Assembly: GCA_963693285.1 (NCBI GenBank)
Contig: OY848918.1
Location: forward strand, 21,277,484-21,341,483
DNA: 64,000 nt
Origin: Xestospongia muta
Taxonomy: Eukaryota; Porifera; Demospongiae; Haplosclerida; Petrosiidae
Reading direction: 5' to 3'
A model generated the notes under the pieces. It had not been told where the DNA came from. It worked only from the letters and a program-made list of their open reading frames with translations, and searched no databases. Each line of letters begins with the position of its first letter. Within the stretch, counting starts at the first letter, position 1. The translations under genes and the position numbers were made by a program. This document shows, piece by piece, positions 48,073 to 61,857 of this stretch.

Positions 48073-51000
48073 TTAATAAAAGCTCAAGCAGTCATATGTT
48101 AGACATTTAAAAAGTTCTTCAAAAGGAGTGTTATCATCTATATCAGGATCTCTATAAAAGGTTCCTGTCTCCATCGATCCTGAATTGCCAAGTTCAGGAT
48201 AACCATCCCCAATCATGAACATTCCATATTCTTTGACTTCAATTTTTGTACATCTTGTTAAACATTGATCAGCAACACACACATGTGTATCTGCCTGATG
48301 AAGTTCATAAACGTTAAAGCCATCAGAAAGAGTTGAGTAGCCATTCGGACATTTATACCGAAATGACCCAGCAAATAATGGATTGATCACACCTATTGCA
48401 CCAGTAATAAGTTTTGAAGGTGCCCTACGAGAATCGACTAAAGCAGTATATCCAGTAATGTTTTTATTTGCTCCTCCATAATAAGCTCCTAAAACACGAA
48501 GGTTAGGATCTGTTTGATAATGAGTCCAGAATGCACTTTTAATAGTACTTAAGGGTATATTTATGTATTGATTGGACGTAACTACTCGGATAACGTCACT
48601 TTTAGCAGGACCAAAATCTTTATGACAAAGACTTGTATCAAGAGCATGTGCCATACAATAGTCCAATGTGACATTACGTAAATTTTGTTTCTTCTTATTA
48701 ATGTTAGGGATATCAGGGAAGTATTGTGAAGTAAAGTACTTATACATTTCAGTCAAAGTGTATGATAATGGAAGAGGATTGTCTTTTACTGTTTGTGCCC
48801 ACTGAAAAGCAGTTCCATTTTCATCCACAGGTGGGTTTCCTCCAACTTGATATATTTTGTAGCTGCGACGTTGATCATTGAACGATTGAGCAGCTTTTTT
48901 CTGAATATCAGTTGCCAACGATGCACTGACATCAACTGTTCCAGAGTATCCTGCAGAAGCTTTGACGTTGATACCAGAAGAACAAAGGTTAGAGTAGTTT
49001 GTTGCAGAAATTTCTGAACGCACTCCAAATCGACCGCCCATTTTCAATGCTGTAACAATGTGAGTTCCATACTGTTCAATAAATGTCAAATAAACAGATT
49101 TTGTGGACGAGTTTAAAACCTCGGGAAGATAACGTACTCCATTGACAAAACCATCTGAGAATGGAGCATCATCTACTGAGGCACCATATGCTTCACACTG
49201 TGCCTGAGAACTGATGTATAATGTCTGACGACTTTGTGTAGATTGATGAACTTGCTGATAATCTGCACTAGCAGAGAAACTTGCTCCCCATCCCTTGAAA
49301 CTTGCATCAACGTGTATTTTAAGAGAATCCATGTATGAAGCTGTATCTTTGTTGACTCTGCTAGAAAATGAAAAGGAACAGGACTGAGCATCATTGACAG
49401 TGGTATGATCTGGAATTGAATATCGACCATCAGCAGTAGTTAGACCTTGGTTATAAGTGAATCGAAAAATCCCTAAACCTAAAAATCCCGAGTCCAAACC
49501 ACCTGTGTTTTGAGGATTTCCCCTAAAAATATCATAGGATGACCCCAGGTAACCAATGTTAGGATATTTTGGTTTTGATTCAGCTAAAGGTTCATATATT
49601 ACTAGAGAAAAAAAGCACAATAAATAAAATTATTATAATTGCATGTCATTAAACATAATTATAGTTAGAAAGACAATGCATTACTCTTTTATTATCAAAT
49701 ACATGCTAAAGGTTAGATTAATTTTTAATAATAAAAGTATGTAGTTTCCTATAGTTTTGTCGTTCATTGCTAATTTGTTTGATGTAATTTCTAATTATTT
49801 AGCTTGTCACCATATGTTAGCTATGTGAGCCTTTATCTCCTCACATTTTATCTAGAACACTTGCAGGCATATATTATGTTTGTCTTTTTCACTACATAAC
49901 TATAAAAAGATACATACATTAGCATTTTCATTACTGTTACTCACATCAATAGTTTATACACATATATATGATTAATCTGAAAAACTGCTCGACAATTTTC
50001 TTTCATTTAAAATTTTAAACAAGTTGAAAATATTAAATTTTCTATTTGTGCTCTTCAAATAGATATGGAAGACTTGTGTAGAAAAAAGAAAGGAATTTAA
50101 ACATGTTCGATACATTGATTAATCAGGAAGTGACATTTCTTTAACAATTACAGGTGTTCTAACAATTAACTATGGCTTCCTACCGGAAGAATAATATAAC
50201 TAATAATAAATGAAAAAATGCACTAAAGTGCTCAACCTCGCTGCGGTGCCCAGTGTAAATCTATACTGCAGAGTGCATGTAACATGTACATTTAAGACTG
50301 GACAAGGTGTGGTCAAATTATTGATAGAATCACGTGATGCACATTGCAAACTGTTGTTTGATTTTTATTTTATTTTACTTATATTCTTTAGCTGCTCTAA
50401 GGTAAAACACTAAAGAAACAACTAGAAGAAAGTCTACTTATATAACAAAGCAACAAACCTAAAAATAGAATATACCAAATAAGGAATATACTAAATATAA
50501 ATAAAAGCTCTAAACTATGATATGGTAATGAAGTAAACTGTTCAGAAAGCAGTTTTATGTCTTACTTAGGACGAATCTTCCCTCCTCCCGATTGGCGATA
50601 AGAATATTGACGGGGAGTGGGCGGGTTTAAATTTCCTCCTGTTGCTCATCAGAGGAGTGTTTCGAGTTGTTTACGGATACTATCTTCAGTTACCTTCCGG
50701 AATGAAATACCTTTTTCTTGCTAGGGCACGTAGGCACACCAGTCACAGCAACTGAATACTTATTATGGACAAGGCTCAGCAGCAAGACAGATTTTAGTCA
50801 CAGAACTCACTCCAGGCTGTCCAGACACCTGAAGCGCAACTAACGAGATGGAAACTGTGACAGTAATTCGACTAGCTTTTCTTATCTTTAGATTTAGATA
50901 AGACTTCCTTCAAGAAGTGCTAACAAAGACCTGGTGCTTGTCCTAGAGAGAAATAGCTCTAGGATGTAAAAATGCTTGAGTGCCTTTTAATGGCTCAGCA

Positions 51001-51581
51001 TTTCTCTTAAATCAAAGGGAAAAAAGCTTTGTCGTTTACTGGGTACTTTGCACTCTCATTGATATGTCTGTGAAGCTGTAACTGAGTAAGTAATAGTATC
51101 ATTCAATTGACAAGCAAGATTAAGTGCTAGATTCGGTGATGAATGCTTCTCTGAGCCTTTACATGACGCTTTAAATGTTTCAATATTTCATATACAAAAT
51201 TTATCTATTAGTAGCAGTTTCTTCAGTGCTTTGAGACGTTTCTTGAAAACGTTACTTTGCAAGTCCACAAAACACTTTTCAGATCTTTTCTAATGATTGC
51301 TTCAACCAACGGCCCTCTGTCTTGCTAATCCCTATTCCTTTAAGATTCTCTACAGCATACTAAAAAATCTCCACATTAATTTTTTTTACTTTTCAAGAAA
51401 CGGCACTTTACCTCTGCAGCCTGAAAATTCTTTTGCGAGTTTTAAGCTTTCATTTTCTTTGACGATGTTCTTGATACTACTGTTGTAAAGTCTGCATGTT
51501 TTTCTATTCGTTGCTAAATGTTGGTAGCTGCTAACGCTTTGCTTGCCAAGTTATAGCAGTTCAAAAAAACAGGCAGTGCAG

Positions 51582-51614
<33 letters not shown>

Positions 51615-51958
51615 GACAGACTACAGTACCCTCGCTTTGCACCCACGCACAGCGAAGTTAACTACCATAAAAATTCTGGTCCATCGTTTAGTGCATACAA
51701 TACGCATGTACAAGAAGAATGCGTAAAACGCCTGCAAGTAGCGTGCTAATGGTAGAAATCTTTACGCAGTTTCGTCAAAATAAAGTTTTAAATTTAAAAA
51801 ATGTTATTAAATTAAGCTTCATATAATTTAAATTATTATTTTAGTGACTTACAGCACTCTTCTGTATCACATTGAGACAGTAATGATTGCTCTGGAAAGA
51901 GGTGGCAGTTAACCAGTACTGGTAGAAGACACATCATTAGAATTTGAGCGAAATCCAT
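48073..51958 (-). CDS. Pair D MACPF gene, M type, secreted, intact
   Basis: Exon 1 51958-51853, intron 51852-49584 (2269 bp), exon 2 49583-48073; 538 aa, the same exon 2 protein as pair C. The DNA differences from pair C that I saw in the coding part are synonymous (for example AAG/AAA near the 3' end and a GGG/GGA change near 49490). Signal peptide, MACPF signature YLTFIEQYGTHI and DCLSFY end as in pair B. Confidence 0.88.
50219..51695. mobile_element. Intronic TGCACTAAA-ended insert (pair D)
   Basis: Near-identical to the pair C copy (29694-31170), offset by exactly 20525 bp. Confidence 0.45.
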
Positions 51959-52144
51959 TCTGATATTTATTGTATATATTCGTTTTAATGTTTAGGGCAG
52001 GCGCAGGCCAAACTGACGATAAGTCTTGGAAATACCTTATTATAAATTCGATTCCTCGTCTAAAATTGTTCGTCATAAACTCCTCCCTCTCTTGTAAGTC
52101 TATTTAAGAGAAAAACGCGTTTTATCATTTATTTCACTGACAAG
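51959..52144. promoter_or_regulatory. Bidirectional promoter of pair D
   Basis: 186 bp and essentially the same as pair C, including ACGATAAGTC (52016-52025) and TATTTAAG before the P start. Confidence 0.65.
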
Positions 52145-53826
52145 ATGTCTTTACTCTTTTACGGATTGTTATCACTGCTAGCATTAGGGAGTACACTCGA
52201 TGGTAAGTTGTTCTTTTGTTCACTCAGTATGTGTACACAAAGTAATTAAATTATTGCCTGGAGGATAAATCTTTCATTTTGCTTTACATACATACAGATT
52301 CACCACCTCGTTTTCCTAATATTGGTTATGTTGGAAGCACTTACAACATTTTCAAAGGAAATCCTCGTAGCACCACAGGATTAGACCCTGGATTTACTCT
52401 GCGCAATCTCTGCAAATTTTCCTATCAAAATAACAACGAAACAGTTGATGGCCGTTATTCTATTCCAGATAACACACGTGCTACCGCTTCTTCCACGTGT
52501 AGCTTTGATTTTACGTCAGAAACAACTGACAGTACTTCCTCATATTATGATTCTTTAAAGGTGGACGTCAGTGTTGACTTTGGTGGTTGGGGTGCTAGTT
52601 TTAGTGCTAGTGCTGATTACAAAGAAGTTCATGAAAACTCAGCTTCTCACGAGTATAGATACGTGTCGTCACATGCTACTTGTCAAGCATATATTGTTTC
52701 TGTTGAAATAGAAGATAAGACTTTGAATCCTGCATTTAAAAAAGCAGTGCAGAATCTGCCGTCAGAAACAACTACTTTAGAAGACTATGTCGACTTAATA
52801 CAACATTGGGGAACACATGTTGTCACTTCTGTGACTATGGGGGGTCGTTATGGAGTTCAGTCATCAGTAACAAACAATGACTACACCTCTATGGTATCAA
52901 CTGGATTAGATATCAAAGTAGCAGCTAAATACTCTGGTATTGTTAGTTTAAATGCTAATGCAACAGCTAGCAGTGACAAAAAAAAAGCTAAAGAATTTGA
53001 AAGTTATCGTACAGACTACCAGATTTATCAGGTTGGTGGTAAACCCCCACTCAGTGAAACAATGTCAACTTTTGAATGGGCACAGACCGTCAAAGATAAC
53101 CCTCTTCCTTTACTATATACATTATTTCCGCTTAGAAACTATATTACATCACAATACTTTCCTAATGACAAAGATATATCAATAAAGCAGTCAAACCTGT
53201 ATAAAGCGACTACTCAATATTGTCAGTCACTGGAACTACCTGATATTACCTTTTGTATAAACAATGGTCCAACGTCTACTCCAAAAATCGAAGTCACCTT
53301 TGCAAAAAAATTTAGACCTCTACCATGTAGTGATTCTCATTATTCATTTTATACTCCAATTTTAGATAACCCTAATTACAGAATCCTTGGAACTTTGAAA
53401 AAATCCCAAGAAAAAGATTCTACAGTTGTGATAGTAAATGGCCAAAACCATCCTAATGAGCTGATACGAAGTGCAAAAAGCTGGGATAAGATATACTCGA
53501 GGCCTGATGGTCGTATGTCTGCCTTTAGACCAAATTGTGATGATGGATTTTTAAGTGTCTCTGATACGTTTTGTTGTGGTCAAAACATTGACTGTTTTGA
53601 CTCTCTTCCAACCACCCTTCCCTGCATTGCTGTTCAATGTTTGTCAGAGTGCGGACATTATGGATTTTATGATAATACTAATATTTCTATGATATCTTTC
53701 GGAAATGGAGTCCTAGGAAATAACTTTCGCTATTATGGTTATACATTTGCTAGGTATATGCAAGATTTCGCAATGCCACCAAGTGCAAAGAAATGCTTGA
53801 ATTATAATTGTTTAACATTTATATAA
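52145..53826 (+). CDS. Pair D MACPF gene, P type, secreted, intact
   Basis: Exon 1 52145-52202, intron 52203-52297, exon 2 52298-53826; 528 aa. Exon 2 protein is identical to pair C. Synonymous differences include ACA/ACT near 53394 and CTC/CTG near 52758. Domain order is as in pair B. Confidence 0.9.
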
Positions 53827-54381
53827 TTAATTTAATACTTGTTTATGTACCATCACAGCAACAATCACCATGATAGAAACATATGTATCATCATAGTAAC
53901 AATTACCATAGCAACATTATCATGATATTACGAATTGGTTGTTTTAAGACTGAAAGCAATAGCTTTATACATTATGATATCAATTTTGTTACAAACATTT
54001 TAAAACCTTCCAATTATTTAAAAACTTTCTATGCGTAATTGGCAAATGTAAAATTTAAAGATTATATGCATCAGTTTACTTATTTTTGAAACATAAATGA
54101 TTTGATTATAATTATAAGGAATGATCAGGAAAGGTAGGCTAAGCTTTTATAAACTTATGGATACAACCGATAACTTTTGTGTACACCTCCTGACACATAG
54201 ATTGACAAGTAAAGCACACCATGTTATATAAGTGCAAACTGTATACCTACCATAGCCTATTTACTTAAGTAATATACCTTTTATAGTTAAGATACTGTAA
54301 ATGACTATCAAGAAAGATGACTAGTACTAGTGACATATATATGAAGTTCATTCCTGCATACACTTCACTGTTTGTATGTAG
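53827..54381. other. 3' flank of P gene D
   Basis: No gene seen. Counterpart of 17631-18180, keeping the 10-bp GGTAGGCTAA segment lost in unit C. Confidence 0.5.
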
Positions 54382-54489
54382 TTAGACAATGTGATAGAGG
54401 AATTCAGTAGGATACATGGAGGACATCAACCAAATCCTCATTGTCTAGCTAGTTGTCAGACAATGTGTCAACTAGGATATCATCATTAG
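54382..54489 (+). other. Exon-like ORF LDNVIEEF, copy 1 of unit D
   Basis: Same reading as 18186-18293. Confidence 0.35.
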
Positions 54490-54834
54490 CAGTTTATCAA
54501 CAATGTTCATTGGATATTTAAGTACAAACATCAGTAAAATATAACAAGAAACTAATAAGAAAATGACTAATTCCAAAGACTTAGTCCACCAAGACATTTG
54601 ATACTGATGGGAGTTAATCTGTTCCTTTTTCTTTATAGTAAGAAATCTATTGCAATATCTCTTTTACAATGTAGTTATCAGTAATGGGAATTGATTTGCT
54701 GTTTTCTTCACTAAGTCCAATCCAAAAACCAACTCGATATTAAATTTATATCTATTGTTTAGTTTCCATGTATAATTACCATTCTATAAAGGACCAATAG
54801 AATCACAAATTCTAGGAATTATGTGGTCCATATA

Positions 54835-55155
54835 AAAAGCAACGGTACATATGTTACCATAACAACAATTACCTTAGCAACAACATGTGTGTTCTCATAG
54901 CAATTATTACCATGGCAACGATTACAATTGATTTTTTAGTAATAACAATTATTATTATTATCAATGACGATGACCTTACAGCAGAGTTGAAGGTCTACAA
55001 CAAAATTTTAGATGTTTTATGTATTCATATAGTATCAGTTACTATGGTGACAATAACCATAGCAACGATTGCCATCATACTGTAACAATTACCATGACAA
55101 CATTACCATAGAGACAACATATACATCACCATATCAAGACTTACCAAAGCAACAT
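54835..55155. repeat. X-box-like repeat cluster, unit D
   Basis: Counterpart of 18640-18960. Confidence 0.55.
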
Positions 55156-55338
55156 CATTATGACATTAATGTAAAGCCAAGTATCACTTTAGGACTTTAA
55201 AAATTGTATTGTAGCATTATCTTTCAACATTCTTACTGTCATTGTAAAACCTACCAGTTATTTAATAAATAACTGTTGTCAAACTTCCATGAAAAACTGC
55301 CAATAACAGAATTAAGATTTGATCTGGTGCTTTGTTTA

Positions 55339-56042
55339 GTACAGTATGTAAGTCAATTGCCTACTCTCGTTCACAGACTAGCTAACATTATATGGAATTG
55401 GTCTGTTGCTTCGTATAATAATTAAGCCCATTGCCTTTTCTTGCTCACAGACTAGTTAACAGTAAAACAGTAAAGTAAATTTGTCTGTTGCTTCATATAA
55501 TGAGGAAGCCCATTGCCTTCTCTTGTTGACAGAGTAGTTAACAGTATAGGAAATTGGTCTGTTGCTTCGTATAACGAGGAAGCCTATTGCCTTCTCTTGT
55601 TCACAGACTAGTTAACAGTAAAAGAAATTGGACTGTTGTTTCGTATAATGAGGAAGCCTATTGCCTTCTCTTGTTCACAGACTAGTTAACAGTAAAAGAA
55701 ATTGGTCTGTTGCTTCGTATAATGAGGAAGCCTATTGCCTTCTCTTGTTCACAGACTAGTTAACAGTAAAAGAAATTGGTCTGTTGTTTCGTATAATGAG
55801 GAAGCCTATTGCCTTCTCTTGTTCACAGACTAGTTAACAGTAAAAGAAATTGGTCTGTTGCTTCGTATAATGAGGAAGCCTATTGCCTTCTCTTGTTCAC
55901 AGACTAGTTAACAGTAAAAGAAATTGGTCTGTTGTTTCGTATAATGAGGAAGCCCATTGCCTTCTATTGTTCACAGACTAGTTAACAGTATAGGAAATAG
56001 GTCTGTTACTTCGTATAATGAGGAAGCCCATTGTCTTCTCTT
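55339..56042. repeat. 74-bp minisatellite, about 9-10 copies
   Basis: Same copy number as unit C within the accuracy of counting by eye, with only point differences between the two arrays. Confidence 0.8.
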
Positions 56043-56656
56043 GTTAAAAGTTATACATACAACCGATAGCTCTTGTACACCTCCTGACATATAAACTGAC
56101 CAGAAAAGCACACCATGTTATATAAATGCATACTGTATACTTACCATAGTCTATTTACTTAAGTATTACATCCTTTATAGTTAAAATACTGTAATTGACC
56201 TTTAAAGTAGTTGGACTATCAAGAAAGATGACTAGTGATATGTATATGAAGTTCATTCCTGCATACACTTCACTGTTTTATGTAGTTAGACAATGTGATA
56301 AAGCTATTACTAAACTATTACATCCTTCTACAGTTAAGATACTGTAATTGACCTTTAAAGTAGTTGGACTATCAACTAGTAATATGTATATGAAGTTCAT
56401 TCCTGCTTACACTTCACTGTTTTACATAGTTACACTGTAAAAATTGTTTTGTTAATTTAACTAATATATTATTATACAAGTTGCATGTAGCAAACTTAAT
56501 ATAATGCGAAAGTAAAAATAACACTGTTTTTATTACTGATATACTAATAGGTACATAAATCAAAACAATGTTATGTCTATTTTCACATCATATTAGTTTA
56601 CAACCTGCAAACTGTATAACAATACATCGGTTAAATCAACAAATCAATTTTTACAG

Positions 56657-56765
56657 TTTAGACAATGTGATAGAGGAATTTAGTAGGATACATGGAGGAC
56701 ATCAACCAAATCCTCTTTGTCTAGCTAGTTGTCAGACAATGTGTCAACTAGGATATCATCATTAG
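56657..56765 (+). other. Exon-like ORF LDNVIEEF, copy 2 of unit D
   Basis: Preceded by TTTTTACAG; carries L in the PNP-CLAS region as in unit B. Confidence 0.35.
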
Positions 56766-57364
56766 CAGTTTGTCAACAATGTTCGTTGGACATTTAAGTA
56801 CAAACATCAGTAAAAGGATAACAAGAAGCTCATAAGAAAATGACTAATTCCAAAGACTTATTCTAGCAAGATATTTGATACTGATCATCAGTAATTTTGG
56901 AAATGTATTAAGTCCATTAGAGGTAACCTTACTGATCTATAATAGCAGTTTATATACACCTATAACATTTCCCTATTAATGACATTGCCTCTTTGACTCA
57001 TATTATGTATATTAATTTATAAGCACAAATATTGAATTATCTAAATTGATATTGATTGAAGGAATCATTTCTTGTAGAAACTATTTAAAAATTATAAAAA
57101 TACTACCAAAGATAAATATTAAAATAATGAGGATTGTTTAATGACATACATAATACAAATCTGGAATTTGACAAATGAATTCTTATTAATGTAACCCTGT
57201 CTACTTTATTCTCTATGCAATTATATTATCTACTAATATTTATTTTGAAATTATCAGTATTGAGAGCTATTGTCTTCTCCTGCTGTCACTGTGATGAAGA
57301 GTGATGAAAGTTAATCTGTTGCCTTCTCAATATATTTAATATATATATATATATATATACATAC

Positions 57365-57397
<33 letters not shown>

Positions 57398-58137
57398 CAT
57401 ACACACACACACACACATATATATATTATATTGCCTACTCAGGCTTAGAATTGTTATCAGTAATGGAGTTGATCTGCAAGTTCCTTTGTTTAGTGCATAA
57501 TCTATTGCCTTCTTATGTTCACAGTGTGTGTAACTATCATCCTGTACTCTAGTTGTTATAGATTCTATTACGATACAGTCCTATATATCCAGAATTGTCT
57601 CCAGAGCATGCTAAAAGTATGGTAGTTCAAAATTACGCATGAAGTATGAATATCGCCAAAGTTTTTGCAATACAGTACAGTCATACAATATATTTGTTAA
57701 GTAATTTTGTGTCACTATTAAACATTAACTGCTAGCATCATTTGAAAACTTTTTTGAAATAAATTATTAATGATTACTGCTATACACAAATCTTATTGAT
57801 ATCATTACTGTTAGTATCCATCATTCTAATAGCAGAAGTTGTGCTTGATTCTTCTACTGTTATCTCTGTGTTCTTCTTTGAGCTATATACATTAAAAACT
57901 TCTGTTACTATTATCTTCCTGATGTCTGTAAACTTTTCTACATGTAAAAGTCATAAAACATAATTATTATATTGAGAATGGTAAGTCTTACAGCAATTAA
58001 TACTCATTGTGAATACATGGAATAATTCTAATAAATATATTTCTATTAAAAAGAAATTATCACAAGCAAACTGTATGCAAGTCAGACCATTTGATAGGTA
58101 CTGCATTGAGGGTCAGTCCGTATTTTTAACTGTTAAA
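56766..58137. other. Intergenic stretch with empty transposon site, unit D
   Basis: No gene supported. GAATTCTTATTAATG near 57178-57192 is an empty target of the 3.9-kb transposon. A compound AT/CATA/CA microsatellite is at about 57340-57428. Confidence 0.6.
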
Positions 58138-58514
58138 TACGGAAGGGGCAGACGGACATTCCAATTCCGATTTCTTATATCTTCCAAGCACCTTTGCGTA
58201 TTAAAAAATTCTAATTAACGACCAAGTTGATGAGATCAATTTCGTATTCATAATTCCATTTTTGGCACGTGCGCCATTACTAGGCTTTTCTTGTTACTTA
58301 ATAAAACGCGGAGCGCGAGTACCACGAGCCGTCTCTTAGAATCGAGCGTCAGCGAGATGTTTCCACTTGGGTTGGGTTCCTGGTTTTGACTGTATATTGG
58401 CATTGCAACCCATCAATTGTACCTTTAATTGGAATATAAGGGTGTTTAATTAGAATATAAGGTGCGTGAAAAAATTGAAAACAGGAATACAAATGTCCGT
58501 CTGAGGCTTCTGTA
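58138..58514. mobile_element. 377-bp MITE, unit D
   Basis: Same length and ends as 41580-41956. Left target copy GTTAAA (58132-58137); the right copy has drifted to GTTGAA (58515-58520). Confidence 0.85.
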
Positions 58515-58869
58515 GTTGAATGACCTTCATCTGGAGAGAATTAAAAAGACAGTTAGCAGCTTAATAAGTTGTGGTGTTGTTAAATATAATAATTAGTTTA
58601 AATTTTGGGCACAAGACGTTTAATTAGTACTCATTTAAGTAGTAATATAATATAAAATCTTAGAACTTACAAAATATTTCACCTTCCAATACACTTGTCC
58701 AATTATAGAGAAAACGTCATGACCTTCTCTTTAAAGCAATGGACAACAATTGAAAGGAATTTGCACAAGAGCTGAAGTAAGTGCTAGACAGTAGATCTGC
58801 GTGCTTATAAAAGCGTTTGTCAGGTGTAAAAGGACGTCAAATGAGCGTCATTTCATTTGGAAAATTAAA

Positions 58870-59796
58870 ATGGCTACTTTTGGTGAGACTTGGTTTCCCA
58901 AGAAGAAGTGTGTGAGACATGGAGTTCGCTACCAAATGGAGCTGAATTTCTCGAGTGATGCTGACAAAAAGAACTTTTTTCGACAACTAGAAATAGTGAA
59001 GTCAGTTTTGTCATCAAAGGAGTCACGACCACTCGACAATCGTGAGCTTCTTGGATTGTTATTGGACATGGCGGATGTGGATGATGATGGTGGTGGCAAT
59101 GAGACAGTCAACGAAAGTAGTGGTGGACCTCAGACGGATATTGTTAACCCAATGTTGGAATTTCAGGTAATATCTAATGACAAGGAATGACTGCCAATAT
59201 TTAAGACATTATAGGTATTTTTACTGGTGGTGATGATGGAGACAATCAGTTGTTTGATTGTGAGCAAAAGACATTTCATGAACTAGTAGCAGGACTGACT
59301 CAAGCATGTGACTGTCATGCTATAACGTGGGCAACATCATCTATAGTTCAGGTACAATGGCTTCATGTGTATTATAAGATATTTGTGATTTTGTGACTTG
59401 TAGATTGGACATGTACTATATACTAGTTGAGTTTCAGTGTCAGACTTGTCGATTTAAGCAATGGTGGGCCAGTTCAAGAGTATTTGGAGGGCATTGCTTG
59501 GGCAACCAAACGTTAGTACTTATTAAGAAGTTATAATAATCAATGTTTTTGTGTACTAGATGTGTTCATGCTTTAACATGTGCTGGAATTATACCTAGCC
59601 AGTACATTAACTTCAGCTGCTTTTTTTGCATTGGAACTGTTGGCAAGTTGTACATTAGATCAGGTATATTACATAATAAACCACAAGTCTAACGACTGTT
59701 TGGATTTGGTTTATAAATCACAAAGATATATAGTTGTTATATTTTTTAGATGGAGGAAACAATGTGGACTCATAGCTTCATCTTGGAGGGTATGGC
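58870..59796 (+). pseudogene. Transposon-like multi-exon gene, best-preserved copy (unit D)
   Basis: First exon from ATG 58870 (MATFGETWFPKKKCVRHG, FSSDADKKNF, acidic/glycine DVDDDGGGNE) to a TTTCAG|GTAATA donor at about 59166. Then blocks at about 59213-59351 (TGGDDGDNQ, CDCHAITWATSS), 59434-59510 (CQTCRFKQWWASS) and 59560-59663 (CVHALTCAGIIPSQY). The first donor is phase 0 while the second block needs a phase-1 entry, so either an exon is missing from the model or the gene has decayed. An in-frame upstream extension exists, but the ATG at 58870 is the natural start because it matches unit C. Confidence 0.45.
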
Positions 59797-59915
59797 ATTA
59801 GCATCTTATATCCACTTGAAACTATGTTGCCAACAATTTTATAATTAGTACCAGATCTGTTTATCATTAAACCACATTATGTTGACATGTACTTTCTAGT
59901 TCATATGACATTGTA

Positions 59916-60158
59916 CCCTAAGTGATTTAACTTTAATAAAATCTTCTTATACGGTCATTTAATGATATTTCATTAGAGAAGATGTAAATGAGTAGGCTCC
60001 TTAATTTAAATCTATTAGTTTTTAATAACAGTCATAAACTGCTAGAGTTAAGTTGTCTATGAAAGAGCCATAAAAATATAGAGGCAAACATGGCTATGGC
60101 TCCTACTTGATATAGCAATTATGTATAAATTATTACTTCTTATGACATTTTAATACAG
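59916..60158. repeat. Dispersed repeat, diverged copy (unit D)
   Basis: Counterpart of 22831-23078. Confidence 0.5.
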
Positions 60159-61857
60159 CACAAAGTAATTTTTCCAATTTTTTTAGTCATTTTCATAAAG
60201 TGACTTTATAACTACAGAAAACTGGAATTAATGATGTCATGGTGACATTAATTAAAATTAAAATTATACTGTAGTTATTTATTAAAAAAGGAGTGTACAA
60301 ACATGGCTTTGTAAAGATGTTATTTAGTTGAGACATAGGAAAGTCTAGTAATGAAACATTTTGAAAAACTCCAAAGTAAAATGTGGCCAAGTCTAAAGAA
60401 CAATTATTATAAATGTCACTTAATTTTCAATAGTTACGAAGTGCAAATGTATGTTTAATCTCATTCTCATATCAAAACATGCATAACACAATAGGACAGT
60501 TTAGTGACTTTTATAGGCAATGACACAGCCAATTGAGGTAATCTAAGTTATATATTAATTTATCAAATATATAAACATCATTTATTAATAAAATAAATAT
60601 TACATATCTATTTCTAGTTACTATATAAGTTATTAAACTTTTCATCTGTATTACCTCTATAATTGCAATCATCGAGATAATCATAATGGAGTATTGAGCC
60701 ACTATATATAACACTCTTCTTCCAGTAGAAGACAGTTAAAGTGACACACTCCAAATACAGTTTCTAAAGCCTTAAATTAGATCATTTAATATAATACTGT
60801 CTATCATAAAAATAAAGGAATATTAACAGCCCTAAAAAGGTATTGTGATGATAACAGAATAGGTAAAGTTTGAATTGAAGGAGAAAGAGACACAAGAAAA
60901 CTACAGGAAAGAGAAAAGGACCATGACAATCAAACAGAAGTATTAGAGAAGAATATTTACCTTTATTAACATTCCCATTACTTGTATATCTCAAAATCTG
61001 GGTGCTTGTTTGTATAACTTGACTGATGATGTAAGAATATGTCCTATGATGACATCACTATGTGTCATAAAGATAATAATGTTAGGTTTGGTTTAGGGAT
61101 GTCATCATAGTCAAGTTACATCAAGAACCACCCCAAGATCTCACAATTGAAATACTAGACTTCACCCAAACCTCTGGCTCTTTGGAGTCAATACCTGGAA
61201 AAAACATCTTAGCTTACTGGATGGATGATGGATAGTATTATCAAAATAATGGACGAATACATGTATAGCGAATGAACAAATGAATGAATGGATGAATGGA
61301 AAATAGGTTGATATAATTTGACACAATGAACTATAGTCTGTTCGTGTTCACCTTTCCGGTAGAAAAATTATCATAACTTTCTAATAACTCCACCAAATTC
61401 AAAATTTCAAAATCAGGTTGTCTCCTGACGACCATCCGGTTCTTTTGATGTCATTTTTAATATGAATAGGACCCACAAGAACAAAATTTGTTGTACTTTC
61501 CATAAGCGAAGTATAGGAGATGCCAATGACCACGAGGAATGTGATCTCGTGAATTTCGTTAATCAACAAAATGGCTGCCGCTTGAAGAGAGAAACCAGTA
61601 CGGTAAGAAATACATTCTAACTGTAAAAGTTTAATCACATAGATAGGTAAAATAAATTGAATATAACTATTGTGTATGAGAATGAATGCAAACAGAAGTA
61701 TTACTGAATTCAGACTTCGATAACCAATAAAATTATAAAAGTTACGACAGTGGTAATACATTGTAAGGTACAAAGGTGCTGGTCTGTGTTGTTTTACTTT
61801 CTGTAGAAATGTCTTTTTAATGTCCTTGTAGTCATATTTTATGCTATGTTCATCTAA
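60159..61857. other. Intergenic region, unit D
   Basis: No gene supported. Counterpart of 23079-24788, with a short deletion near 60546 relative to units B and C. Confidence 0.4.
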
